64,000 nucleotides of DNA from assembly GCA_022036555.1 (NCBI GenBank), contig CM039133.1, forward strand, positions 9,331,894 through 9,395,893. Reading direction: 5' to 3'. A program made the translations under genes and the position numbers. Positions 46,812 through 57,715 of the stretch are shown in pieces (the first letter of the stretch is position 1; every line of letters begins with the position of its first letter). The stretch comes from Microstegium vimineum (lineage: Eukaryota > Streptophyta > Magnoliopsida > Poales > Poaceae). A model generated the notes under the pieces. The model saw only the letters and a program-made list of their open reading frames with translations, was not told the origin of the DNA and searched no databases.

Positions 46812-46820
46812 TTATAAATA
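46812..46820 (+). promoter_or_regulatory. TATA box of the antisense gene, element 2 copy
   Basis: ttataaata about 200 bp upstream of the ATG at 47019, matching the position in element 1 (13761-13770). It lies outside both LTRs, so this gene does not rely on the LTR promoter. Confidence 0.65.
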
Positions 46821-47018
46821 TCGAAGGTGAGGAGACGGGTGCCTTTTCCGCGCACTTGCCTTCCCTGCCTCCTTGCCATCGCCTTCCCTGCCTCCTTCTC
46901 CCCGCCATTGCCTTAGACGCCCTGCGAGCCGGACCTCTGCGCACGCGAGAGAAAGAGAGGGGAGATTGGGAACGTACCTTCCACCCCCAAGCCTGAGCGC
47001 ATTAGCCTCCTTGACCCC

Positions 47019-50000
47019 ATGGCCAAGTACAGCCTCGTCGGTCCCGATGACTGGCTCGCATCTTCGGTGACCACTGCGCGCCTGGGCGATCTGGTGGAGA
47101 GCGGTCTCCTCCGGCCTGTCACCTCGACCGACCGTCCGGAGTGGGTGGTGCCGCCGCCGGATCACGCTGAGCCCAATCCGCCGGCGGGCTACGTAGTGAG
47201 CTTCGAGGTTTTCCACCGGGCGGGGCTAGGCGCCCCACCCAGTCGTCTTCTGCGCGCGATCCTCTGCCACTACGGTGTGGAGCTTCAGCACCTCACCCCC
47301 AACAGCGTCTGTCATGCGGCGGTCTTCGCCGCCGTGTGCGAAGGCTACCTCGGGATCGAGCCTCATTGGGAGTTGTGGCTCCATCTCTTCGAGGTAAGCA
47401 TTTTCCATGCGTCGGCCGTCAAGGGCACCCGCAAGATGGCCAGGGTCGGGTGCTGCAGCATCGCCCTCAAGCGATCGGATTACTGGATCCCGGGGAAGCT
47501 TTCGTCGAGCCACTCCGGATGGCATTCCGGGTGGTTTTACTTGAGGAACGATGGCAACCTGCTCCCCGCCTACACCGGGAGGACGATCGACGCGCAGCCC
47601 GACTGCTGGAGGTACGGGGTCGTGCAGAGGAAGCAGCATCGCCTCACCAACCTGTTGGGCGCGGTCGCGCGTCTGAAGAAGGAGGGACCCACAGCGGCGA
47701 TCGTCGCGTCGGCCTTCCATTAGCGGAGGGTTGTCCCGCTGATGTCTCGTCCTCTGCGCCTCGACGAGATGTGCCTGGGGGTCGACCTTTCGGGGTGTCG
47801 CCTTCTGGGGGACGAGCTACCCCCTGAGAGGGTGGTCTGCCGCGTCCGTCTTTTCTTCGCGGGCGGGGTCGATGTCAAGAATGTCGCCAGGGTCCCCATG
47901 AGGCCGGACGAGGGATACGTCGAGCTGGTAAGGCTTCCTTCCTCTGTTAGCGTTTTTGTATTTACCTCGTTCTCCTTCCTTACTTGCAACCTAACTACCT
48001 TGCGTTCCCCAGGGGAATGTTACCTTCCGGGACTCGCCGTCGCCGATGAAGGAGGAACGGGGCGACTCCCAGGCGAGGCGCCTCCAGGCCGAGAAGGACA
48101 AGAAGGCCAAGGACAAGGCCAAGAAGGACAAGGCCAAGAAGGCCCGGGAGAAGCAGAGAGGGATCAGCGCCGGGCCCGGTAGAGGCGGGACGACCTTCCC
48201 GAGGAGGAGTCGCCCTCGGAAGAGGAGGGCGAGGAAGAGGAGGAGAGCAGCGACAGCGATGTCGAGGAGGATTGGAGCGAGGAGGAACAACGGCGCCCGA
48301 ACAGCAGAGGGCGGCCGTCGGGACCGGAGGAGAGGGGTCGACGTCGAGGTCGGCCCCTACTGTCGAGGCCGAGCCACGGGTGGAGCATCCCGTGGCCCCT
48401 CAAGATGAAGCGCCGCCGCAGACGCGCGGGCGGTTGTTGCGATCCCCGTCGGGGGTTCGATCGAGCACACCCCCAGCGCCTGCCGGGTCGAGCGCACGGG
48501 CGCCGGGCCCGTCGGCGCAGGAGGAAACCAGCAGGGGGCCGACGGGAGCGTCGTCGGCCCCTACCCAGGAGACGGCGCCGAGGGCGGCCTCGATCCCCGT
48601 GGCGGACCGCGGGAGGAGTGCTCCCCGGCGCGTTGCGTTCAAGCCCGTGAGCGGCTCGAAGTCCGTCGGCCAGAAGCGCATGGCCCCGAAGGGGTAAGTT
48701 ACTTCTCGGCTGGTCGAGGGTACTTGCTATGTTTTTCTTTTTGTTGTTGACGACTCGTGCTTACCGTTGCGCCTGGCCTACGAGAGGACGCGTGCCTCGC
48801 CCCTGCCAAGAAGCTAAGGACCGGGGCTGTCGTTGAGGCGGCCGTCGAGGCCAGTCCCGCCGCTCCGTCCCCTTCGACGCTTACCCCCGAGGCAGCGTGG
48901 GCGGCCAGGGCCCGGGAGGCGATGGAGCGAGGGGCAGCGCAGGGTACCTCGGCGCTGGCCCAGGCGGGAGAGGAGACGGGCCTGCCCGCGGCGCCGGCGA
49001 GGGCCGCCGAAGTGGCGGGCGAAGCCGCGCCCGCCCACCTGTCGGAGGGAGGCGCACCCAGCGCCTCGAAAGGCGCGGGGCCCGCGTCGACGACGGTCGG
49101 GACTGATGGGGTCGAGCCCCAAGCCGCCGCCGAGATGGAGGTGGAGGGCGCGGCCTCCGCGGTCGAGGAGGAGGCTCCGGCTTGCCCGACGCCGGGGCGG
49201 TGGCCCGAGAGCCTCGCTTCATTGGAGGCGCGCCAGCAGCGCGAGCACGAGGGCACGGCCGCGGCCGCGTCTGAGGGCCCGTCGCCGACGTCGGAGGTCG
49301 AGGAGGGGGGTCGGGCCGAGAAGCCCGAGGTGGCACCCGCGGCAGGGAAGGCGGGGATGTTGATGACGTCCACTGCCGAATAGGTGGCCGAGCTGGTTGG
49401 CTCGGTGGGGACGACCGCTGTCTCAGCCCCTCGGGCGGAACCGGAGGTGGCTCAGCCTCGCCTCGAAGTTGGGGGGTCGTCGTCTCGAGGTAAGTCGTGC
49501 TCCGTCTTGGTCGAGCCGTAGTGGATCTGCGGTGCCAGGTACTAATCGCTTGGTCTCTTTCGTTGTGCAGGGCTGTTCTCCCGGCCTGGACTTCCCTTGT
49601 CCGGGGGTGATGGCTTGGGGGGACCGTCGACGTCCTCGCAGGGTGGTTCCAAGGCCGGGAGGGCCTAGGCGGAGGAGTTTTCCCCCTTCTTCGCGTGGGC
49701 GGAGAAGGTGGAAGGCCGCGGGGGCGCTGGTGAGATGCGCCGGGGCGTCATGCGGGTGGTCCAAGAGAGGATCGACCTCCGCAGCGCGTTCTGGGGGCAG
49801 GAGGTCCTCGAGCTGGCCGACCCTCGAGACCCTAGGCAGACCATCCTCGAGCTCGACGACCAGGCCGAGCTCCACACGTGGGAGCACCTGGAGGAGTACC
49901 GGGCATGGTTCGAGCACTCGGTGCGCCTTGCCGCGGAGGTTGCTGCCGTGGACATATGTCGGGGGATGGAGGTGGGTTTCGTTTTCCCTTAGATCTCGCT

Positions 50001-51202
50001 TGGATTGCCTGACTGTTCTTCTTTGATGATCTCCCTTTTTACCCTCGTCAGGAGCTGAGGGCGAGGTGGTACAACAAGTCCCAGTTCATCCTCCGGTCGC
50101 ATGAGCAACTCCCGGCCCTCCGCGCCTCGCTGGAGAAGGCAAAGGCCGAGGCCGCCCGGGCAAGAGCCGAGACGGCAGCCGCACGGGAGGATGCCAAGTT
50201 GAAGATCGCCCATGCGAGGACCGGCTTTACGGCCGTGCAGGAGGCAGCCCGGGCCGCCCAGGAGGCGGCGCAGTCGAGGATCGACGACGCCCTCCAGTCG
50301 ACCATCAAGGTCGGGCATGAGCGGGACGCTGCCCTGGAGGCCCAACGCAGGGCAGAGGAGGAGGCCGCCCGGCTAAAGGAGGAACTGGCCCAGGCGATGG
50401 AGAGCATCCGGGGGCTCCGGGGTGACCTCGACGCCGTTTCCCGCCAGCGCGACACGCTGGCCACCGCGGAGGAGAAGGCTCGGACCCGCGCGGTCTCTCT
50501 AGGGGTGGTGGCGAACAACCAAAAGAGAGGCCTCGATGACGCTGGCAAGGTCATCGAGGGCCTCGAGGCTAAAGTCAGCGGCCAGGCCACCGAGCTCATC
50601 GACGTCCGCCGCCAACTCGAGGAGACCGAGCGGGGCTACTCCACCCTGGAGGTGCATGCCCAAGGTAAGTTTCTTGAAAGTGTTGCTGAATCTGACCGGT
50701 CTCGACCCTTTTTCTGCTTTTTTGGTTTTGACCGGGTTTTGTGCCTGCTTTGACAGAGCTCGCAGCAGACAAGGCCCGAGCCCACGAGGACTTGACCAGC
50801 CTTCAGGGCCTCCTCAGGACGGAGGCAAACCTTAACGCGAGGCTCGAGGGCGCTATCTCCACCTTCTGCGATGACCTCTTGGTCGAGCCGGAGCCGGAGG
50901 TCGAGGGCGACGCTCGAGGGGACTCCCTGCTGCGCCTCTTCTACTCCATGACGCAGGAGGTGACGGAGCACGTCCGTGCTGCCTTGCACGTGGGCGTGAA
51001 GCAGGCCCTCGCGATCGTCAACTCGGGCTACAACTACGACCTCAACGCCGTCACCAGCGGGTTCATCACCGACCCGAGGCTGATTGACGAAGAGAATGAT
51101 GCGAGGTGCCAGAAGCTGATGGATCTTGCAAAGGTGCCCGAAGGCGAGCTGGCGAAGCTCTTCGAGTCCGAAGTGGTCCCCTCGGCGGATGGCGCTGAGT
51201 AG
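47019..51202 (+). pseudogene. aORF of element 2: six-exon antisense gene with PF04195-type domain and coiled coil
   Basis: Exon 1 47019-47927 (MAKYSLVGPDDWLASS, LGDLVESGLLRP, LQHLTPNSVCHAAVF, YLGIEPHWELWLHLFE, GWHSGWFYLRND) is the conserved domain. Exon 2 48013-48693 is Lys/Glu-rich, then disordered. Exon 3 about 48765-49489 is Ala/Pro-rich. Exon 4 49571-49971 includes AFWGQEVLELADPRDP and WEHLEEYRAWFEH. Exon 5 50052-50664 is a long coiled coil (RAEEEAARLKEELAQAMESI, RQLEETERGY). Exon 6 50757-51202 is the conserved C-terminus, ending at a TAG. Introns of about 80-105 bp show gta-ag ends, except a poor acceptor before exon 3. Lesions: TAG at 47721-47723 where element 1 has CAG, a TAG in exon 4, and frame changes in exon 2. 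The protein of roughly 1200 residues has no enzymatic motif I can name. Proteins of this family occur in plant gypsy elements; their role is unknown. Confidence 0.8.
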
Positions 51203-52131
51203 CCCTCAGATGTTGTCGATGATCTTCTGCAGACTCTTCACCTTCCGATGTGGCCAACGCGTGATGCCCAGCTTCCTGCATTGCTTCTTGAGGACGGTGA
51301 CCCCCTCGTTGAGTAGTCCTAGGCCTGCGAGCCACATCTGGACAGGAAGGTCCGTGTAACAGTTAGACTTTTGTAATGATACAATGCCGAGCCCCCGAGG
51401 GCTTCTTATATCTAATGCATTTTGTTCGAAATGCGTCTTGTTGTTTCTACTTCTCGAGCTTTCTCTGCTTTTCTTTGCCTGAGTCGTCGCTTGTGGACTA
51501 AGTGTTTGACGCACGCTCGTATTCCTGGAAGGGGGGAGCGAGCGGGGATACCGTAGCCCTAGGGCGTAGGAGAGTCCCTGGCTCGATTACACCCGTGACC
51601 CTTAGGGAGTTCGAGGCGTCTTTACTTAGTCATGAAGTGTACTCGAGGGAAAGATCGATAGGGAAAGCCGAGTTTCGAAAAAACGTTCAAGTTTTTCGGG
51701 GACTTAGGAGGGGGGTCCCCCCCTGTTAGCCCCGAGGGAGGCTCGACTCTGCAGGAGCAGGGTCGAGTCTACCTTTTCGACCACGAGCGGTGATCTCTCG
51801 AGCCATTCTTACTTCCACCGTCCTTGGCGCTCCACTTTTTGGCGCAGTTGTTGGACGCACGCCGAGGCCCTCGAGGGGGGAGCGAGCGGGAGTACCTTAG
51901 CCCGGGGGCGTAGGAGAGTTCTTGGCTCGGCACCCCTCGACCCTTGTGGGTCTCGAGCGCGTACCCTACCCTGCGCTAAGCGTGCTTCGAGGGGCAGAAG
52001 AAAGAGAGGCGTCGAGGGGTAGAGCAAATCTACCTCGAGTCACGAATGAAGATGAAAGCGCTAGGATCGCGGATTTTCTGTTCATTCGAGAGTTTGTACA
52101 TAAATGCAAAAATGTACGAGGCCTTGAGGCC
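51203..52131. other. Convergent spacer between aORF and integrase, with a 345-bp partial duplication
   Basis: Non-coding. The segment ggggagcgagcggg...gcgtaggagagt occurs at about 51533-51585 and again at about 51876-51930; element 1 has it once (about 3120-3195). Both genes of the element terminate towards this spacer. Confidence 0.6.
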
Positions 52132-53240
52132 TTAGGGATAGAAACGCCGTAGCTGTTCGATGTTCCACGCGTTGGTGAGGAGCTCGCCCTTCTCGTTCTT
52201 CAGCTTATAAGTGCCGGGCTTCAGCACCTCTGCTACGATGAAAGGTCCCTCCCAAGGTGGCGTCAGCTTGTGACGCCCCTTGTTGCTTTGTCGATGGTGC
52301 AGAACGAGGTCGCCGACGTCGAGGTCCCTTTTGCGCACGTTTTTGTCGTGGTAGCGCCGCAACGTCTGCTGGTACTTTGCCGACATGAAGAGGGCCACAT
52401 CTCGGGCTTCCTCGAGCTGGTCGAGGGAGTCCTCTCAGGCTGCTGTGTTAGCTTGCTCGCTGTAGGCCTTTAGTCGAGGGGACCTGTACTCGAGGTCGGT
52501 GGGGAGGACGGCCTCGGACCCATAGACCAAGAAGAACGGAGAGAACCCCGTAGCTCGACTTGGTGTCGTTCGGAGACTCCATAGCACATCGGGCAGCTCA
52601 TCGACCCACCTCTTGCCGTGTCTGTTCAGCCGGTCGAAGATCCTTGGCTTGAGGCCCTGCAAAACCATACCGTTGGCGCGCTCGACCTGGCCGTTAGTTC
52701 GAGGGTGGGCGACTGCGGACCAATTCACCCTGATGTGGTGATGGTCACAGAAGTCCAAGAACTTTTGGCCGATGAATTGCGTGTCGTTGTCGGTGATGAT
52801 GACGTTGGGGACCTCGAAGCGGTGGATGATGTCGGTGAAGAATAGCACGGCCTGTCGAGACTGGATGTTGGCGATGGGTCAAGCCTCGATCCACTTCGAG
52901 AACTTGTCTATAGCCACGAGGAGGTGGGTGTGGCCACCCTTGGTTCGCTTCAGGGGGCCGACCATGTCGAGCCCCCATACTGCGAACGGCCAAGTTATAG
53001 GTATCATCTGAAGAGCTTGGGCGGGTAGGTGGGTCTGCTTGGCGTAGAATTGGCATCCTTTGCAAGATCGGACGAGTTTGGTGGCGTCGGTGATGGCTGT
53101 CGGCCAGTAGAAGCCTTGTCGAAAGGCACTTCTTACTAGTGTTCTTGGCGCCGCGTGGTGGCCGCAAGCCCCCGAGTGTAGATCCTTCAGCAGTGCCCTC
53201 CCCTCCTCGAGGGTGAGGCAGCGTTGAAGTACCCGGAAGG
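52132..53240 (-). pseudogene. Ty3/gypsy integrase of element 2
   Basis: N-terminal zinc finger of HHCC type (LHSGACGHH, later SCKGCQFYAK), then WPFAVWGLDMVGPLKRTKGG, the core with Asp in AIDKFSKWIEA, Asp in ITDNDTQF and Glu in TNGQVERAN, and the C-terminal WEGPFIVAEVLKPGTYKL. The stop is at 52132-52134. Two in-frame TGA codons (52879-52881 and 52435-52437) stand where element 1 has CGA. ITDND departs from the usual ITDNG. The enzyme would integrate the cDNA, but this copy cannot produce it. Confidence 0.93.
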
Positions 53241-53305
53241 GCTACGCTGATATAGCTCGCGACCGTCCCCGTACAAAACGTAGGTTCTGGCACGTCGGGC
53301 AACAC

Positions 53306-54175
53306 GGCGGGCCTCCGTGCGGTCCTCTGGGAGTTCGCCCTGTGTTAGGTACTCGAGGTAGGGCGCGCGCCAATCCGTCGGAGGGGTTGGCGTTGCGGCA
53401 GCCCCGTCGACCTCCATGACTTCTTCCCCGCTCGAGGGGGAATCAGTCGAGAGGGGTGGATCGACCCCTTGCTCGAGGGTGGGAGCCCCCGAGTCTAGGT
53501 CGACGAACGGCCTGTGAAGATCCCTCGAGAAGATGTCGGGAGGAACCGTACCTCGAGTAGACGCGATTTTGGCCAGCTCATTGGTAGCTTCGTTGTACCG
53601 ACGGGCGACGTGGTTGAACTCGAGGCCGTAGAATTTGTCCTCGAGTTTTCGGACCTCCTTGCAGTAGGCTTCCATCTTGGGTTGTGGCAGCTCAAATCCT
53701 TCATCACTTGGTCGATCACCAACTGCAAGTCCCCCCGCACATCGATGGCGATGCGCAGGTCGTTGACGAGGGCCTCGTACTCGGCTACGTTGTTGGAGGC
53801 GAGGAAGTGGAGATGGATGACGTAGCGCATGTGAACCCCTGAGGGTGATATGAACAGCAATCTGGCGCCTGCCCCCGTCTTCATCAATGATCCGTCGAAG
53901 TACATGGCCCAGAGCTCGGCCTGAACTTGTGCTGGGGGTAGTTGAGTGTCGGTCCATTCTGCGACGAAATCTGCCAATACCTGAGACTTGATGGCCTTCC
54001 GAGGGGCGTAGGATAGGGTTTCCCCTATGAGCTCGACCGACCACTTGGCGATTCTTCCAGATGCCTCCCGGTTCTGGACTATCTCCCCGAGGGGGAAAGA
54101 TGAGACCACAGTAACCGGGTGGCCAAGGAAATAGTGCTGGAGCTTGCGCCGAGTGAGGATGATTGCGTAAAACAG
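53306..54175 (-). pseudogene. Second (archaeal-type) RNase H domain of element 2 and linker
   Basis: After RHYF-like HYFLGHPVTVVSSFPL come ELWAMYFDGSLMKTGAGA (first catalytic Asp), SNNVAEYEALVNDLRIA (Glu) and GDLQLVIDQVMK (Asp region), a separate RNase H fold downstream of the canonical one. A frame change follows near 53690, then MEAYCKEVRKLEDKFYGLEF and NEATNELAKIAS in the new frame, and a linker towards integrase. Dual RNase H is the recognised hallmark of the Tat lineage. Confidence 0.85.
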
Positions 54176-55339
54176 CTATTGGATATGGAGGTATCTCGTC
54201 TTGGTCTCGGAAAGCACCTCGCTCACGAAGTAGACAGGCCTCTGTACCGGCAGGGCGTGTCCTTCTTCCGCCCTCTCGACCACTATGGCAGCGCTGACTA
54301 CCTGGGTAGTTGTCGCGACATAGAGCAAGAGGGGCTCGGCCGGACTCGGGGGTACCAAGACCGGTGGCGAGGTGAGCAAGGCTTTGAGCTTCGAGAGTGA
54401 TTCCTCGGCCTTGGTGGTCCACGCGAAGTGTTCCGTCTTCTTTAGGAGGCGGTAAAGGGGTAGTGTCTTTTCTCCGAGCCTCGAGATGAACCGGCTGAGG
54501 GCAGCGAGGCACCCCGTGACCCTCTATACGCTCTTGAGGTCGTTGATCGGGCCCATCCTTGTGATTGCGGTTACCTTCTCGGGATTGGCCTCGATCCCGC
54601 GTTGGGAAACTATGTACCCCAAGAGCATGCCTCGAGGGACCCCGAAGACACACTTCTCAGGGTTTAGTTTTATGCGATTTGCCCGGAGGCACCCAAACGC
54701 GATCTCGAGATCTCCGACCAGGTTTCCGACTGTCTTGGACTTGACCACGATGTCATCGACGTAGGCCTCGACGGTTGGCCCTATGTGTTTCCCGAAGACG
54801 TGGAGCATGCATCGCTGGTAGGTGGCCCCAGCATTTCGCAGGCCGAAGGGCATGGTGAGGTAGCAAAACATGCCAAAGGGGGTGATGAAGGAAGTCACGA
54901 GCTGATTGGACTCCTTCATCTTTATTTGGTGATAGCCGGAGTATGCATCAAGGAAGCAGAGGGTTTCACATCCCGCAGTGGAATCTACTATTTGATCGAT
55001 GCGTGGTAGTGGGAAAGGAACCTTGGGACAGGCTTTATTTAAACTGGTGTAGTCTACACACATCCTATCCTTCCCATTCTTTTTCTTAACAAGTACGGGA
55101 TTAGCTAACCACTCGGGATGATATACCTCCTTGATGAATCCGACCTTCAAAAGCTTATCGACCTCCTCCCCGATGATTCTGCGCTTCTCCTCGTCGAAGC
55201 GGCACAGGCGTTGCTTCACCGGTTTGGACCCGGCTCGGATGTCCAAGGAGTGCTCGGCGACTTCCCTCAGAATGCCCGGCATATTCGAGGGACGCCATGC
55301 AAATACGTCGGCATTCGCACGGAGAAAGTCGACGAGCAC
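54176..55339 (-). pseudogene. Reverse transcriptase and first RNase H of element 2
   Basis: RT: LRANADVFAW, PVKQRLCRFDEEKR, EVYHPEWLANPVLVKKKNGK, FLDAYSGYHQIKM, FCYLTMPFGLRNAGATYQR, the active site VEAYVDDIVVKS (about 54745) and PEKCVFGVPRGMLLGYIVS. A TAG at 54524-54526 then interrupts the frame before GCLAALSRFISRLGE. The canonical RNase H follows (LLLYVATTTQVVSAAIVVER, VYFVSEVLSETKTRY) to a further TAG at 54176-54178. It would copy element RNA into DNA; this copy is inactive. Confidence 0.95.
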
Positions 55340-55345
55340 TGCTTC

Positions 55346-55690
55346 CTATTTGGGCTCGAGGGTGGCGCTGATCGTCAGCACCTTCCCATCCGCGAGGCCG
55401 GGGTCAAGCGGGACGGTCTTGCCGTCTTCTGCCGGCTTGAAGTTGCTGGCGTGTCGCTTGGGGTCGGGGAACTTGCCGGACAAGTCGTCGAGGGCCGCGA
55501 GGATGGCAGACTCTTCGACAGCTTCGGCTTTTTCCACGTACTCGACGTCGCAGTCGTATGCGTGTTCGTAGTAGGTGTCGACGGTGATGACCCCCGAGGG
55601 CCCTGGCATTTTCAACTTGAGGTAGGTGTAGTTCGGGACTGCCATGAACTTGGCGTACGCTGGTCGACCGATGATGGCGTGGTATGTGCC
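55346..55690 (-). pseudogene. Protease to RT linker of element 2
   Basis: In the gag-protease frame after the TGA at 55691-55693: AIIGRPAYAKFMAVPNYTYL, a segment typical of Tat proteases just after the active site, then an acidic linker ending at a TAG (55346-55348). The RT frame continues directly beyond it. Confidence 0.8.
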
Positions 55691-57715
55691 TCAGAACACA
55701 ACCACCTCGAAGGTCAGCTCTTCCTTTCGGAAGTTCGAGGGGACGCCGAAACAAACGGGTAGCTTGACGCGGCCGATCGGGAGTGCCTTCTTCTTCGGGA
55801 CGATCCCGTGGAATCCCCCCGCGCGGGGCAGGAGCATGGTCCTCGGGATCCCCAGGAGGTCGAGGGTCTCGGCGTAGATGATGTTGAGGCTGCTCCACCC
55901 ATCCATGAGTACCTTTGTGAGGCAGGTGTTGAGTATGATCGGGTCGACGACGAGCGGGTAGACCCCTGCGTTGGGGACGTTCTCGGGGTGGTCGTCCTGA
56001 TCGAAGGTGATCGGCGTGTGTGACCAGTCGAGGTACCGAGGAGCCTGGGCTCGAACGGAGAAGACCTCTCGATGGTCCCTCTTGCGCTGGCACGTGGTGA
56101 CTCGGGTCGAGGGTCCCCCGTAGATCATGTAGCAGTCGTGGATTTCGGGGAAGCCCCCTTTCTTGGCATCGCCCTTGACATGGAGGTCGCAGGGTGGGTC
56201 TTCCCTGCCGTCATCTTTCTTGAAGCTGGGAGGGATGAAGTGCTTTCGAAGCATGCGACAGTCCTCGAGACGGTGGTTGGCCGGTCCCATATGATAGGGA
56301 CAGGGCTCCTTCAGCATCTTGTCGAAGACGCCCCCGTCGGGAGGGGGCCCTTGAGGCTTCTTCTTGTCGGCTGCAGCGACAAGATCGTCGGGCTCGACGT
56401 CGGGCTCGATGTCGGGCTCGACGTTGCGTTGGCCCGGCTGGTTCTTCTTTTTCTTCTTCCTACCGCCGTTGCCGTTGTTGTTTCTTCTAGGCCCATTGTT
56501 CTTCTTGGGCTCGTTGTCCGAGCTCCCGGGCTCGTCCGCTTTGCCCTTCCCCTTGTCTAGAGGTATCTGGAAGAACGCGCCAACGGCTTCTTCGCCAGCT
56601 GTGTAGTTGGCGATGATGTCCATGAGCTCGTTGGCGGTCTTGGGGGTGTTTCGTCCCAGCTCCCGCACCAAATCCTTGCAGGTCGTTCCGACGATGAACG
56701 CCGTGATGACCTCGTGGTCGGAGATGTGGGTTAGTGCGATGCACTGCCTCGAGAACCGTCGGGTGAAGGCGCGGAGGGTCTCCCCTGGCTTCTGCTTGCA
56801 ACTGCGGAGATCCCAGGGGTTGCCCGGCCGCTCGTAGGTGCCTTTGAAGTTTCCCTCGAAGATCCTGACCAGGTCGGGCCAGTCTTGGATCAAGTCCGGG
56901 GGTAGCTCCTCGAGCCATCTGCGAGCGGTGTCGGAGAGGAACAGTGGGAGTTGCCGAATGATGACGTGGTCGTTGTCGGCTCCTCCCAGCTGACATGCCA
57001 GCCTGAAATCGGCAAGCCAGAGCTCTGGCTTGGTTTCGCCGTTGTACTTGACTAGGCTGGTAGGTGGACGGAAACGGACGGGCAGGGGGGTTCGCCGGAT
57101 GGTTCTGCCGAAGACTCGGGGCCCTGGTGGCTCCGGAGACCGACATCGGTCTTCGTCGCTATCGTAGCACCCACCTCGGTGAGCACTGTAACCTCGACCC
57201 TCGGCGTCGCCGTACCGGTGTCGATTGTTCACCCGTGGGGGTCGATCATCGACGAGGTGTTCCCGAACTGGTCGTCGCTCGACTTGTCCTTGGGGTGCTT
57301 TGTCCTGGTGGACGGACGTCTCTCGATTTTGTCGGGGGGGTACTTCCTGATGCTCGGAGGCGGCCCCTCGATGCCTCGAGGCCGAGCTCTCCGCCTGCTG
57401 CACGGCCGCAGTTTGGAGAAGCCCCTGGATCTCGTTCCTGATGTGGCGTGCTTGGGGCGTCGATGGCGCCGGCATGTCGCGGAGCAGCATTGCGGCCGCA
57501 ACGACATTTTGGCTGGCGCGGTTGTAGACTCGGGGTTCGTTCGCCCCCTCCTCGACGATTTGCCGGTGGACTTCCTGGGCCCGCTCGCGAGCTCCTCCAC
57601 CCTGTGGGCGCCCTCGATCTCGCTCGAGGGCGTGCTCGAGTTGTTGAAGTCGCAGGCGCTCCTCCGCGAGCTTACTGAGCAGCTCTCGGACTTGCGTGAT
57701 CTGGACATCTGGACG
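55691..57715 (-). pseudogene. gag and protease active-site region of element 2
   Basis: From the Met at 57490 the frame is open for 599 codons; the frame probably began further upstream, because coding-like sequence (VRELLSKLAEERLRLQQLE) continues back to 57698, where an 8-bp tandem duplication shifts it. The gag domain includes KPELWLADFRLACQLGG, ARRWLEELPPDLIQDW and ETLRAFTRRFSRQC (about residues 155-265). Then come a Lys-rich patch, a zinc-knuckle variant CPYHMGPANHRLEDC (about residue 400) and the protease motif LMDGWSSLNIIYAETLDLL (about residue 530), where the second Gly of the usual DGG is Trp. It ends at a TGA at 55691-55693. Confidence 0.9.

Noticed and set aside
48833..49363. Arg/Pro-rich frame on the plus strand
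   Set aside because: Alternative frame of the Ala-rich aORF exon 3; extreme composition and no conservation with element 1.
53187..54653. 488-codon open frame on the minus strand, as a single gene
   Set aside because: Only its C-terminal part (after about 53690) is in the RNase H linker frame; upstream of that it is a shifted shadow of RNase H and RT.
55118..55762. Long plus-strand open frame opposite RT and gag
   Set aside because: Antisense shadow of conserved pol codons in GC-rich DNA; no domain, no upstream signals, and the minus-strand reading explains the conservation.
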